Shown in pieces: positions 42,530 through 54,440 of a stretch of 64,000 nt of DNA (the first letter of the stretch is position 1; each line of letters starts with the position of its first letter). The notes beneath the pieces were generated by a model that saw only the letters and a list, made by a program, of their open reading frames with translations, ran no database searches and was not told the DNA's origin. This DNA comes from Mucidula mucida (lineage: Eukaryota; Basidiomycota; Agaricomycetes; Agaricales; Physalacriaceae): assembly GCA_015501055.1 (NCBI GenBank), contig JADNYV010000084.1, positions 1 to 64,000 on the forward strand, read 5' to 3'. Made by a program: the position numbers and the translations under genes.

Positions 42530-45500
42530 ATGGACACGTCGTACGTCGAGTTTGAGACACCTCAAGGCGCCACCGCGGTCGTTTCCTATCCCACTTCAAG
42601 ACTCACAAATCGTCTAAACAGATCTCGTCGCGTAGTGTAGAGTCATTTGGGCACGTCTATGCATCGGACAAGGACCTTCCCCCCGTTCCCCAGATTCCTT
42701 CAGCATGGACAGACTTCGTGCCGAGCCGCTCGAACACCTCGGACTCCGTAACATCCAATCCTGGAGGCATTGTTGAATGTGCGCCTAACGTTCTCGTTCC
42801 CCCGACTTGGTTCGAGATTGAGTTTACAGCTCCGCGGAGCTTTCCATCTACTCCAGCGACTTCACCTGGTATACCCCGGAAGCCAGTCGGTCTGGCCGAC
42901 GAATATCTCAATGCAGCGCCGACTTCACAAGTCATTTCACCTCCGCAGCCTACCGCCCTTCGCGCGTCTACCCTCCTGGACGAGAACGTAGCTCAACAGG
43001 CGATGACACGGGGACTGCCGACAGACACAGAAACGGATCACGCCCAAATGGCCCAAAAGCTGGGTATGTTTCGATTCAAGCGAGATGTACAGGCTACATC
43101 TCACAATCCTTTTGTCAGACGTTATGATCTATGGGGCAACACAGAACTTGGCTCATGCGCAGACGTTTGTGGAGGGTGTTATGGCAAGTAAGTACGGCCA
43201 TGCGGTGCAAGCAGTCCGGTGATACTTACGGTGTGCACCAAAGGCGCCGTGTGGCAGACCGGCAAATCGGTCGCGGGAAGTCTTCTGCAACCTGCGAAGG
43301 ACTTGGTTCCGATACTGGATATAGTAGCGGTGTATATCCCTCCGATCATGGTCAGTGTCCCAGGCCGCTTTTCACCGAGCTGTTAACAGATTCGTTCACA
43401 GGTTGCTAAATCTATCTTCTCAGTCGGTATATTATGGCTTTATGTCGCTGGTGAGCCTGACGGTTGGGTAGGTGTTTGTGAAACTCGAAACCGACAAGCA
43501 CGACAATGATGCGAAAGTGGTCAGTCGGAACCTCATATGCATTTGTACATTAAAGTGATTGGTTTCGATACTAGGAAGTGGTGCTGCTGACGATGGTATG
43601 TATAATATTTCAACGAGCTCACGTTCTTCAATTCATATTATCCCGCAGACCGACTTTTGGACAGCGCTCTTCAATTTGAAGATCATATTCGAATCGGCAG
43701 ACACCTTCAAATCATCCCTCGAGAAATTCCTTGCTGACGTACGTGCAACTATACACAACATTCAGGCTCTAAAACAACTCCATTATAGGTCTGCAAAACC
43801 ATGAACGACTTTGGGAATTTCAGAGAGTGAGTTAAACAATTGGTTTGAGTCAATAACTGACCGAGCCAGCAGCGTGTACTATAAACACGGGCTCATTGGT
43901 TTGCAAAGTTCACACTTTGTGGAGCTTCAAATCTAATTTACGACTCAGCACGGACCATACGGTCGGGAACGTACAAACAGAAACTCTTAGAATTCGCTCA
44001 AGCATTTGTGAATCACAAGGGCGAACTCCAGCTGCTGCTCACGCAGACCTCGGCCTTGACGATAAAGAAAGTAGATCTGAAAGTCGATGACCTTTCGTCG
44101 AAGATGGACGTCCTCCTCAGGTTCATCCAACAGCAGTCCCCTCTCGAACAGAGCGTTTCCAAGAAGATTGCAAGATACGGGGGTGAAGAAAGGGCTTTGA
44201 ACGTCAGTTCTGTAGTCCCACTTGTGTGTTCTTCCCATTCTTATTTGGCAATATTTAGGATCCTCGAGCGCTGGCTGAGATTGCCCAAAGCGATTTTCAT
44301 GTGACGCTGGATCCGCAACAGCAACAGCAGATTATGCATTTCCTCCACTCTGATCTAGAGACCTTGTTGACGTCGAATGCGTATGCCCGCTCCCTGTCGT
44401 CTATTGTCAATGCTGACGTTCGTAGCGCTATGTTCCACCTCAAGATCGAGGAAACGCAGAGAGTGATTCAGAAAGCCGTTGAGCGCTCCACTGATACTAT
44501 TTTGCTTCACGTATGTTTTCCGCTCGCGAAAAGCACGCATATTCAAAAGTCTGTTAAGTTGGATGCCGGTCCGCATACTATGATTCGCGATGACGATATA
44601 CAAGCGCTTTGGAAAGGTATGTAACCGCGCTTTGACACTCGATGAAATTAATGTTGTCGATTCTTAGACATGGTGAGTCTTTCTGCTTCTCACAGGATGG
44701 CGCTAATGATGTGTCGAAGAAATGGCGCTTGAGTTGCAAGACACGGCACTTTGTCGACGGTAGGACGTACTATTACTGTGAGGGTTCGGAAATCCTGACT
44801 GCGGACAGCGGTACATCATTACTTTTCGCACAAGTTTGCGGAGCATCGTCATACGACGGGTACGCCTCATCCTGACCAGTGGACGCTCAAGTTTCTTCGG
44901 AAAGTCATATGTGTGTGCATCTTCTACTCCCATCATTGTTGGCCTAATTAGCGCGGGACAGTCCAACCGACGATTGGGGATGCTATTGATGAAGATGGAA
45001 GTGGATATGTCTCTGTGTATGAGGTGAACCACTTTTTCAAGTTCTGTCCTGAAGGATGGACGCCGACGCAGTGGTTGTGCTAGTAAGAAATACTTTCCGT
45101 TGACTTGCTGCGCTAAATTCTCGATGTAGTTCCGCCGCAGGGTGGTATGAGAATAATATCTAGTACGTCTTTCGGTACTATTTGTTCTCGTACAAGCGAA
45201 CCTGACGGTGTAAACAGCTACAGAAACAAGTGCATGGTAACGCCGTATTCTTCGTTCGCGACGAAGCCTATGAACCCTGACACACGTCTTGCAGGAACTC
45301 CTGACGGCGATCCAGCACTCGACGAAGAGGCTTTTGCCGGTCAATCGCAAGCATCTGAAGTCCTCTGGATATCTCAAGACGTCCTGCTTGCAAGGTGTTT
45401 TTCTCATCGTGGATTCTCTCAACACAGAGACGTCGAGATATCGAGGCGAAGATTTGAGGGATGAATATGATGCTTTGAATCCTCTTAGACTGCAGATTTT

Positions 45501-46665
45501 GGATGAGGATGTGAAACGCATACGAGGTCGTTTAGAGCAGACGGGATATCAGCTGGATAGTTCTGAAGAGGTCGCCGCGATCATTAGCACTTCCCGAATC
45601 GAGTTGGTACGTTCATGCCTCCGGTATTACCCTGTCTTCTCTGACACATCAAGTGTAACAGAGAATTCTGTGCTTGGTCTATCTTCTACTGGAGCGACAC
45701 GCGCATATACTCCAGCTGGCGGAGAATCTAATCTTGTCCGAACAGGAATTTTCGCTGATGACATGGAGCATGAGCAACACTGTGGCGGCGTTTGGGTTAA
45801 GGTACATGTCGCTGGCGGAAGGCTGGCGACAGCAGCGCCGAGACGCGGTTCTGCAGGTTCAGTGTTTTGCGAGCGGGATTTTTGAGAGTTGGCATGCGCA
45901 GTGGGGGTTTGATGTGGGTGTTTTGGTGTTGTGGTATTCTCCGGCTCATGCATGTTGTTCAGAATCAGGGTGTGCTTAGCGAATTAGAGTGGAAGCATGA
46001 GACAGAGGCAAGGCCAGATGGGGAGAAAATGTCGAAGGATCCTGCGGATTTGTTGGCGTTTCCGTTGCCGAAGCAGCCATCTGGGGAGGAGTTGAGGAGG
46101 ATGAAGAGGGCTGTCTCAAATCCTCTGAGGATTGGTGGGGAGAAGAAGCGGTCTTCGGTATGGGTTTTTGTGTTATCGAATTATTTCGTCAGCTGATCAT
46201 TGTTGTAGTCTCAGCGCAATAATAGTATGAAGAGGCGGAATGTGCAGGCTTCACATCCCGTGGGTCCAAGAGTACTGGAGGGTCACCGTACAGACGTTTA
46301 GCGTTGACTGACGCTCTATATAGGCGCAAGGGCTCCTGGGCATTCCAGCGCAGGACGCGTCAGGATCGCAGCATTCCCCGCTACATTCTCCAGCTCGAGA
46401 GATATTCTTCCAATTTGAGTTTGAAGGACAAGATGACCGGGATATTGAGAGCGACGCGTCCGTCGAGACGTTGGAGGTTCCTAATGTGCGGTATAGAAAG
46501 GTCAGGATTGGAACATGACGATCAGTCGAAGTCGCTGATTGTGTTTGTACGTAGACCAAGATTATTAAGGTGGAGGACAGAATACGGACGGTGGAGGCTG
46601 AGCTAGCTGGGATGAAGGAGATGCTTGGACAGTTGCTGAGCTTGGCGCAGACTGAAAAGAAATGA
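42530..46665 (+). CDS. Large EF-hand protein of Agaricomycete type, gene model partly resolved
   Basis: A chain of consistent coding segments runs through this interval. One starts near 42590 (VYASDKDLPPVPQIPS) and passes through WFEIEFTAPRSFPSTPATSPG. The next segment is DVMIYGATQNLAHAQTFVEGVM (43120-43188), followed by VWQTGKSVAGSLLQPAKDLVPILDIVAVYIPP (to 43349). A helical region follows, from IFESADTFKSSLEKFLADV through LDPQQQQQIMHFLHSDLETLL. At 44988-45023 there is a canonical EF-hand loop, D-E-D-G-S-G-Y-V-S-V-Y-E. The C-terminus ends with a coiled coil (VEDRIRTVEAELAGMKEML; stop 46663-46665). The N-terminal helices resemble fungal STAND/Goodbye-type death-fold modules, but no NTPase domain is present. 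The start codon and several introns (near 42530-42620, 43440-43540, 44640-44880) remain unresolved. Function unknown; calcium binding is likely. Confidence 0.55.
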
Positions 46666-46844
46666 CGATGGGGTATTTACTATTCGGCAGGCTGATCTTT
46701 CGATACATACCATGTATGCGTTGATACCAATTGTTTTTAATTAACATGATCGGCGCTCTTGACCTCGTACCACCACCATCACCTACACCCAGTTTCGTTT
46801 CTTGGATATCGCTGCACTTCCAGTTCTTTTCTTGTTAAATCCAG

Positions 46845-47840
46845 ATGCCTCCTGCCGCCAAGAAGAAAGCCGCCGGCGCTAGGATCCCACTTGCCAACCT
46901 CGAAGAACTCGCTGCGATCTGGTCTAATGACGCGCGCCTTCCGACAGTAGAATCACGCAAGGCTTGGTGCGCAGCGCGGAATCTCGACTATGGACACGTC
47001 AATCGTCAATTCTGGTGGAAGAAAAGCGCGAAGTTGAAGGCGAACAAGGAGAATGTCAAGGGGCCGCGGGGAGGGTGCTATGCGTTGCCCGTTGGGACGC
47101 CGCCTGTTATCGCCATAAAGCAAGAAGAGGAGGAGGAGAAGGAGGAAGAGGATTTGCAGGAGCCAGTCAAGATCGAATTACCCTCATCGCCGTCCATTCC
47201 CTCGTCAGACACGCTATGCCCATCGTCGCCTCCGTTCGTGCTCAAGAAGAGTCCATCGCAAGAGCCTATCGCGCTCGAGGAGATACCTATGCCGCCTACT
47301 AGGAAACGCGTTCGGAAGAAGGGGCCTGCTCGGAAACGGCTTGGAAAGAAACCTGTAACGGACGCTCTGGTTATCAAGGAGGAATCGATCGCTGTACAGG
47401 AAGTTTTGTGTGGACTCATTGTCGAGGAGAAACCCGCTGTCGATCTAGAGAAACCTGTGCCTGCACCTGCACCTGCGAAAAGAAAGCCTGTCGTGACGAA
47501 CTCCGAGGCTCCAGCCAGAAAACGCGTACGGTTCGATTCTCCCTGTACTCCGCTCTCGCTGGAGGACCTGTCCTCGACTCCGTACTGTGATGGATCCTGC
47601 GACTTGTGCTCGTTGCCTCTTCCGAATCCTAGTAAGTGACTGGCTGCCTTCTGTGCCTTTCTGAACCTTATCTCCTTCGCAGACGAAAGCATGACTTTGG
47701 ACACTGACACTACACGACTGGAAGCGCTCTATCCCTGGTACTTTCAGCCTACTTATCAGCCTGTCTTCAAAACGATGCCCTCGGACATACCTAAAGCTCT
47801 TTGGTCTCTATCTGCTATAGCTTATGAAAGTATTACTTGA
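46845..47840 (+). CDS. Lys/Pro-rich nuclear protein with homeodomain-like N-terminus
   Basis: Two exons (46845-47631, 47683-47840), in phase, encode 314 aa. Residues about 14-65 have the spacing of a homeodomain: leucine-rich helix 1 (LANLEELAAIW), LPTVESRKAWCAARNLD in helix 2, and YGHVNRQFWWKKSAKLK where helix 3 would lie (compare V-x-x-W-F-x-N-R-R-x-K). The recognition-helix Asn is not obvious, so DNA binding is uncertain. The rest is low-complexity with an acidic run (KQEEEEEKEEED), basic clusters (PPTRKRVRKKGPARKRLGKK, ARKRVRF) that fit nuclear localisation, and a small Cys cluster (YCDGSCDLCSLP). Confidence 0.65.
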
Positions 47841-48519
47841 TCGCTCACCTGCTGCTATTAATCGTGAGACGCTCCTTTTCCTGATATGAAGGAAATGAAC
47901 TAACTTCCGGCGCGTTCATATAGTTGAACGTGTGCGAATATTTGTTGACGTCGCTAATGGAAGTCTTGACTTTTGGTAAGCCTCTTTCATTTTACTTGAA
48001 TGACATTATATACTTGATAATATTGATTTTCAAGCTCTCTCTGACGCGTAACTTGACACGTTTCGACTTTTTGCTTTATCACACATGAATATATGTATGC
48101 GCAAGTTCTAATCCGCTATTAGCTTCTAAGACGCGCTCTCATAGCCGCCAATTGTCGGCGGTGTTGTGTTGGCTAGTTGTTGGCTATTCCTTCCCCGTCG
48201 TCCCTGCATGATCTCATCCGGAACAACCGTTGGCATCTTGATAGCCGACTTGGTGCCGAGGCCCCGTTTTCTGAACCCTTTCTCACCCTGGACGACCAGT
48301 TGCAACTTCCAGCTCGGTCTGTAGCGGCATTTGCGGATGGTTCACCTGCCCTTATGAATATGATGCCACCACCTTGACCCTCGCGTCTTTCGTACTTATA
48401 TATACACCGATGCTCTTGGCTTGCTGCGCCGACACTCATAGCCTGCTCATAGCTTCCTCTACCTACGCGTTTTTCTCTCAAGGTTGTCCGTCCGCTCGTT
48501 ATAACGTTGTTTCGGAATA
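47841..48519. other. Intergenic, nothing supported
   Basis: A 66-codon frame at 48177-48377 is preceded by no clear promoter and resembles nothing I know. The rest is AT-rich flank. Confidence 0.35.
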
Positions 48520-50048
48520 ATGGGCGATTACGACAACACGTTAGGTGCGTAAGTTTGTGTGGTGCGTGTATAGAATTTAAACAGGCATTCATTCTACAGG
48601 TTTCATGCTGTTGGGCACCTTCAGTACGTCGGCAATGTGGACACCCGTTTATCGCTCATCCGCAGTGGGCAGTCAACACTTTCCTCCTGGGTCTTGTGTC
48701 GTACCAATTTGCGGTTTACTTTGCGTCCAAGTTTAACGACCCGCTATGGCTAAAGTACGTCGCGCACCTTGTGAAGCGGTTCGCAATGCTGACATGTAAC
48801 AGACTCATGGTTGTCAGCCTTCTCATCACCGATTTCTTCCATAGTGGCAGTCTCATTTATCTGTGCTGGTACTATGTGTGAGTCATCTCATTTGTTGGAC
48901 CGCTAATTGCTTGAACTTGTTTTCATTCAGAGTAACGAATTACGCCAATCCCGGTGTATTGACTCGTGCGCGATTTCCTTTTTTCTGCTGATTGGGCTCT
49001 TACTTATCTCCTGCTAGATGCATATTGGCCGGTAATGCTTGACGCCCGAGATGTTGTCCACCATCTAATGGATCGCGTAGCTTCCCTTCACTGGTGTCCT
49101 GACTTCCATTGCAGCCATGATAACACATGTATTTCTCTCATGGCGGTAAGCTGCGTATTCGATCGCGCAAACTTAAGCGGCTGACTAGTGTCCAGCTATT
49201 ACTCGTTAACGAAGAACGTCTACATATATGTCTTTTTGCTTTGTGCCGCCACGACGTCCATGGCACTGGGATTTACCACTGGGATCCGATGTTGGCAACT
49301 TGGAGAGTGCGTAACCCAGGATCCTTTGAACGCGTCTAATCTACCAATGCCAACAGATTCGTCCTGTTCCTCGAGGTCGTGGGCGTCATTACCGGTTGGC
49401 TGGTCTGTCAGGCTGCGCTTGACATTATCATCGCGGCTCTTCTTAGTTGGACTTTCTTCATGTCGCGAACTGGTTTCCACAGAACGGATGACGTACTCAA
49501 GAGGGTACGCCTTCTCTAATATTTCCGCAATATTCGCTGACGTACTATTGCTCGCGATGCGCAGTTGATTCGAGGTTCCATCCAGACTGGCCTGCTCGCC
49601 GCCTTATGGTCAATCGGTGAGTTGACGACGTGACAAAATGTAGAATATCAGGAACTGATCGGCCATCCAAGGGGATCTTGTGGGCTTCCTGGTCTCGCCG
49701 GAGAGTTGGATCTACTTCTTCTTTGCAACGTGTATAGGGCGCATGTACACAAACGTATGCTTTGTCTCCCTTCATGTGCTTACACTATTTAACGTTTTGC
49801 AGACGCTCATGGACACGCTAAACTGTCGCCGTTCGCTCAAGGTGGCCATTTCCGGCACTAGGGACATTGAAACGAACGATGCGTATCAGCTGCAGGCGAC
49901 CACCACACAGAGTGGTCCGATCCGCATCAAGACTGTTACCGAGACTGTTATCGATGCGCAGGAGCTGAACAAGGACCTTCAACACATTCACCGCGATCGC
50001 GATTCGGAGCCAGACGACAACAAGTTCGCTGCTTTTTCTGTCCACTAA
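48520..50048 (+). CDS. DUF6534-type multi-pass membrane protein
   Basis: Basidiomycete membrane protein of the DUF6534 family, about seven transmembrane helices, function unknown. The first exons are clear: 48520-48544, 48600-48623, 48673-48754 and from 48808. Together they read MGDYDNTLG, FMLLGTFINTFLLGLVSYQFAVYFASKFNDPLWLKLMVVSLLITD. Later segments are LTKNVYIYVFLLCAATTSMALGFTTGI, FLEVVGVITGWLVCQAALDIIIAALLSW and the family C-terminal signature ESWIYFFFATCIGRMYTNTLMDTLNCR. A hydrophilic tail (QATTTQSGPIRIKTV) ends at 50046-50048. Two junctions between 48960 and 49145 cannot be put in phase with canonical sites, so that part is either mis-modelled or carries an indel. Confidence 0.75.
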
Positions 50049-50165
50049 TGATGTTTTGAGAAGGAGTATTTAGGTCTTAATATTAATGGCAACGTTTGCT
50101 TTAGAATTTAACTTGAAACCTTTCAGTGGTGCTCAAGAACGCTGGGTCAACGTTCCGCATGCGAA

Positions 50166-50414
50166 GTGGTTCTTGACGACAAGGGTCGTACGTTCTATAG
50201 GGAAAACGACAAGCATCTACAGACGCCGAATGGTCTGCCCGAGCCCGCACAAGTTGTCTTCGCTGTCAGTGAGAACGGCCTCCCTGGCGTTCTTGAGTGC
50301 AGCTCTTTTTCCATCCTGTTTCCATCTGATAAAGAATGCAAATGGCATGGCACTGGATCCATAGCAGCCGAGCCACTGCCTCTTTTCCATTTGACGTTTG
50401 CCGGACACGACTGA
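50166..50414 (+). CDS. Possible small protein, unknown
   Basis: An open frame reading VVLDDKGRTFYRENDKHLQTP and ECSSFSILFPSDKECKWHGTG has protein-like composition and could be entered from the acceptor TTTCAG near 50128. No start codon, promoter or family is recognised. It may be part of the DUF6534 3' UTR or a remnant. Confidence 0.25.
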   Translation: MVLDDKGRTFYRENDKHLQTPNGLPEPAQVVFAVSENGLPGVLECSSFSILFPSDKECKWHGTGSIAAEPLPLFHLTFAGHD

Positions 50415-50523
50415 ATCGCGAGGAGGACTAACCAGATATATTTGTTTTGCCTCAGTGTCAAGTGTTACGCGAGATACATATAAACCTTGAACTTGGGCCG
50501 CTCCTACATCCCCAGCAGCAGCG

Positions 50524-51868
50524 ATGTCTACTACCCCTCACACGCCTCTCAACATCTTTCTGTTCGGTGCTACTGGGTTTATTGGGGGCGAGCTTTTGAT
50601 CTCGCTGTCCCAGGAGTTCCCGGATTTCCCGATCACCGCGCTCGTGCGGAATGCGAAGGAGCGCGAGGCGGCGCTGAAGACGCTCCATCCGAATATCACG
50701 GCGGTCGAGGGCTCGCTGGCCTCGGATGAGATCATCCAGGCAGAGTCTGCCAAGGCCGACATTGTCATCAACGTCGCGTCGTCGGATCATCTGCCCAGTG
50801 TCGAGTGTTCGTGGCGCTGTTTTGGTTGTTTATTTTCTATGTTGAGACTGACTCGGAGGATGTTGTAGCTACGATCAAGGGCCTGAAGAAGCGCGCGCTA
50901 GCGGACCCCGCTAAGCCGCCGATTTACATACATACGTCGGGTATGGGTATCACGTCGGATAACTCGAGGGGCGAGCTCGTCGCGCCGGAGACGATGCACA
51001 AGGATATCAACTTTAAGTTGTCGGATGTGAAGGGCGTGACGCATGCGTTGTCGGACGAGGCGGTCGTTGCTGCTGGTACGGACAAAGATGTCCCCATACG
51101 TACAATGATCGTGTTCCCCGCTTGGGTGTATGGTGCGTGTCCCAGCTTGCCCTTTGATCTACATTGTGAAATCAAGTTTGCGTGAAGGTGTGGGCGGCGG
51201 GTTGCAAAAGATCACGCTGCCTGTGCGGTTGTATATTGATTTTGCGAAGAATGTGGGGCAGGCGGGGACGTTTGGGTTGGGGAAGAATGCGATTACGGAG
51301 ATTCATGTGAAGGATGTGGCGTCTGCTATTATCGTCATGCTCAAGGCGGCTTTGGAGGGCAAGGCTGATGAGGGAGCGGATGGGTTTTGTGAGTGTTCCT
51401 TCAAGTTGTATTTTCCAGACGAAAACTGAGATGCGATCTCAGATTTCGCGTCATACCCTCGTATGGTGAACATGCAGAATATCAATACTACGATTGGTGA
51501 TGTGCGCTTGATCGTTTTTTGATGAGGCGATTTGTGGACTTATTTTGTTTACAGACTCTCCATGCGAAGGGCGTCATTCCCAAAGGTGGTTGCGCCCCTC
51601 TGCCAGAAGCTGTCGCCAATTCGTTGGGTCCTCGTGCGTGTTCAGAGTATCAATGACAATAGGTACACCACTGAGCGTTCCTCTAGTTGGATGGTCCATG
51701 TTCGGCAGCAGCACATGGGGCCGCGGATACCGCTTGGCCAAGTTTGGTTGGGACCCAGTGCACACCAAGGCCATTTCAGTTCTCGAGTCACTTCCTGCGG
51801 AAGTTGCCGCTGCGCTTGAAGCCATCGACGCTGTCAAGCCCCCAGATTATTCAGAGTCAACGATGTAG
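50524..51868 (+). CDS. NAD(P)-binding Rossmann protein, NmrA-like/atypical SDR
   Basis: The Rossmann nucleotide-binding motif GATGFIGG (residues about 15-22) opens the chain, followed by ITALVRNAKE and DIVINVASSDHLP, as in NmrA-like and atypical short-chain dehydrogenases. Downstream blocks are PPIYIHTSGMG, MIVFPAWVYG, GGGLQKITLPVRLYIDFAKNVGQ and the family-typical GKNAITEIHVKDVASAIIVMLKAAL. Exons are 50524-50797, 50869-51132, 51188-51388, 51443-51501 and 51555 onward, ending at 51868. The last join needs either a 29-nt intron (from CTC|GTGCGTG to ACAATAG|GT) or a 35-nt one with a weak donor; both keep frame. About 340 aa. The activity could be reductase or purely regulatory. Confidence 0.85.
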
Positions 51869-52060
51869 GATGTAGTGTATGATGTTGTATAGCCCAAGGC
51901 AAATTCGTATAGTTTCAAGTCATTTTAAACTTCGAGTTGATGGCCTGATGCGAGGTTTCTCACGCCACGCTAACGCCGGGCACAGCCGCCCGGCGTCTGG
52001 GCTCTTTTCTCGATTGACCACAACGTCGGCCTCAAGACTCCCTATACCAACCTAATCGCG

Positions 52061-53523
52061 ATGCCCTCTCAGTCGACGCTGAGCAAGGAAGAGAAAGACA
52101 AGGTCAAATCGGCGATCCCGACGCCGACGAACAAGATATTCTATGCGACACTAGCTCGAGTCTACTATGCCCATCCGCAGCCGAACGAGTGGTCGTATTC
52201 TGGACTGCAAGGCGCTTTGGCGCTCACGAAGAATAACAACAATGGGACACTGTCGTTCAAGCTGGTGGATCTGAATGGGACGAGGGGTGTTGTTTGGGAG
52301 CATGAGTTTTACGATGGGTTGGATTACTTTCCGGACAGAGCGTTCTTTCATTCGTTTCCCGGGGATGTAAGTCGACTGTCTTTTTGCGCGACCGGAAGCT
52401 GAATTCCTTGTAGGAATGCATGGTGGGCTTTGTCTTTTCCAACGAGAGCGAGGCGAAGGACTTTTGGAAGCGGGTGCTCAAACGCAAGGACGAGAAACGC
52501 AGTAAGCTTAAAGCGTCTTTCTTTCTTTCTCGATAACTAATTAACTTCTATCCAGCGTCTAAACCGGCTACGGAGAAGAAGAAAAAGTCGAGCAAAGGAG
52601 GTAAAATCGACAAGTCGATGATATCTGGCCCAACAACTGGCTCCTTTATCCATGTAGCCCACATGGGATACGACGCGGACACGGGCTTCACGTCCAAGGG
52701 AGTCGATCCTTCGTGGACTGCATTCCTCGGACAGCTCGAGGGTCAAGGCATTGATAAGGAAATTATCGCAAAGGAGATGGATTTCATCAAGGACTATGTC
52801 CGTTCACATCCCCAAGCGGCAGCTTCACCTGCCAAAAAGTCCAAGCCTCCACCGCCGCCGTCACGTTCCAAGACCCACGGTCATTCCGATAGTACCGGCG
52901 CGGCGCCTCCAGCACCACCGCCGCCTCGAGCGCCACCATCACGTGCACCTGCCGTCCCAGAGCTACCTCCACCAAGGACACCGGCTCCTCCGTCCCGCCC
53001 CCCGCCGCCAGCTGCTGTTGCTGCAGTCCCGCCACCGCCTGTCCGACCGCCACCTCCACGGGCAACTCCTGCTCCTCCACAAGCACCCCCACGTCCAGGT
53101 GGTGCGGCTCCTCCTCCTCCTCCGCCCCCACCTCCGCCACCTCCGTCTGGTGGAGCTGCTCCGCCACCGCCTCCTCCACCACCACCGCCACCACCTCCAT
53201 CTGGTGGCGGCCCACCTCCTCCACCGCCGCCGCCGCCGCCTCCTGGAGGTTCTGCAGCTCCCACTGCGTTACAAGGACTTCCTCCGCCTCAGCCGGGCCG
53301 CGGGGATCTCCTCGCTTCTATCCAAGGCAAAGGTATACATTCTCTCAAAAAGACTGAGCCTGTGTCGCCGGCTCCCGACTCGCCTACTTCTGCTGTTGCA
53401 GCTGGCGCTGCTGCTGGCGGAGCTGGAGATCTCACGACAGCACTGGCAGAGGCTTTGCTTGCGAGAAATAAGAATATGGGTGATGATAGCGACGACGACG
53501 ATGACGATGATGATTGGGATTAG
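52061..53523 (+). CDS. WASP/Las17 actin-nucleation promoter
   Basis: Three exons (52061-52366, 52414-52501, 52556-53523), in phase, give 453 aa. The order is that of WASP. A WH1 domain at about residues 15-130 (NKIFYATLARVYYAHPQPNEWSYSGLQGAL, FVFSNESEAKDFWKRV) comes first. A GBD/CRIB-like segment (ISGPTTGSFIHVAHMGYDADTGF, then WTAFLGQLEGQGIDKEII) follows. Next is a long proline-rich region with many PPPPP runs for profilin/SH3 proteins. A WH2 motif (RGDLLASIQGKGIHSLKK) and an acidic C-terminus (DDDDDDDDDWD) that binds Arp2/3 complete it. It acts at cortical actin patches. The true frame through the Pro region is fixed by the WH2 and acidic parts; open frames on both strands there are composition artefacts. 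Confidence 0.95.
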
Positions 53524-53929
53524 AACTCGTATGACTATATAACCACCACTGCTAATATCATTATTGTTTTTACACTTTCATTGAGAGTAGGAATGGAGGT
53601 TTTCCGACGTTGTTTATCCAGATGAGGGACAGGTCAGACATATACGCGCACGTTTCGATTTTATTCCTCAGATCTGACTACCACCGTGTATCACATCTCC
53701 GGAATACTGTGAGTTCATCCGTCTATTGTGCAGTGTCTCTCGCTTACTTTCATATAGCCCTGATGGGACTTGTCCAGTCAGAAGATTTCCGTAAAGGCAA
53801 TTTCAGTGTAGTAGTTTTACGCCGCTGCTCGTATGTCTTACCTCGGTTTCTGTCTTCTGGGACTCCTTTCTCATCAAATCAATGTGTACAGTGTTATCCC
53901 GAAATGAAGCCCGTACAAGCGTGCGATGT

Positions 53930-54440
53930 CTGGCGGGTCTTTCCTAGCGTACGCTGATTCTTGTCCCTTCGACTCGGCTGTCACTTCATGTCCACCAAAG
54001 GGTTGCGCATATCTCTAAACCAAGGGATAACTGCGGCGTCTAAGCCTTTGTACGCCTGACGGCGTCCAATGCATCCAGCAAGGAAGGCTCGTATAAGCTC
54101 GCAACGTTTGGCGGTCTTTCCCACTGGCAATGTACGTTTATCCTTGCGAATCGGCTGCCATCTCATGACCTTGCAATGGTCTATCTCTACACCAAGGGAT
54201 ATTTGCAGTGTGTAAGCCATTGTACGCCTAACGGCGCACAATGGATTCAGAACTGAAAGCCCATATCGCTCACAACGTTTGGCGGTCTTTCTCAATGTAC
54301 AATTGTCTTGTCCTTCACATTGGCTGCCATCTCATGTCTATCAAGGGTCGTGCCTATCTGTAATCAAGAGATAGTTGCGGCGGCGTGTAAGCCATTTGCG
54401 CCTAACGGTGTCCGATGCATTCAATTAAATATCCCAGGCC
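53930..54440. repeat. Three ~175-bp subrepeats inside array unit 1
   Basis: Shared anchors in order are GGCGG(G)TCTTT (about 53930, 54110, 54285), CGGCTG(C/T)CA...TCATG (about 53970, 54150, 54330), AAGGGATA/CAAGAGATA (54020, 54195, 54365) and CGCC(T)(A/G)ACGG(C)G (54055, 54230, 54398). Spacing is 170-180 bp. Subrepeat 3 is the least like the others. Confidence 0.6.

Noticed and set aside
47078..47710. 210-codon minus-strand Ser-rich frame
   Set aside because: Antisense of the Lys/Glu-rich coding exon of the homeodomain-like gene. It has no promoter or splice support.
52751..53542. Long overlapping frames on both strands over the WASP proline-rich region, including His/Leu-rich and Gly-rich products
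   Set aside because: They are shadows of the CCN-repeat coding sequence. WH1, WH2 and the acidic end fix the true frame.
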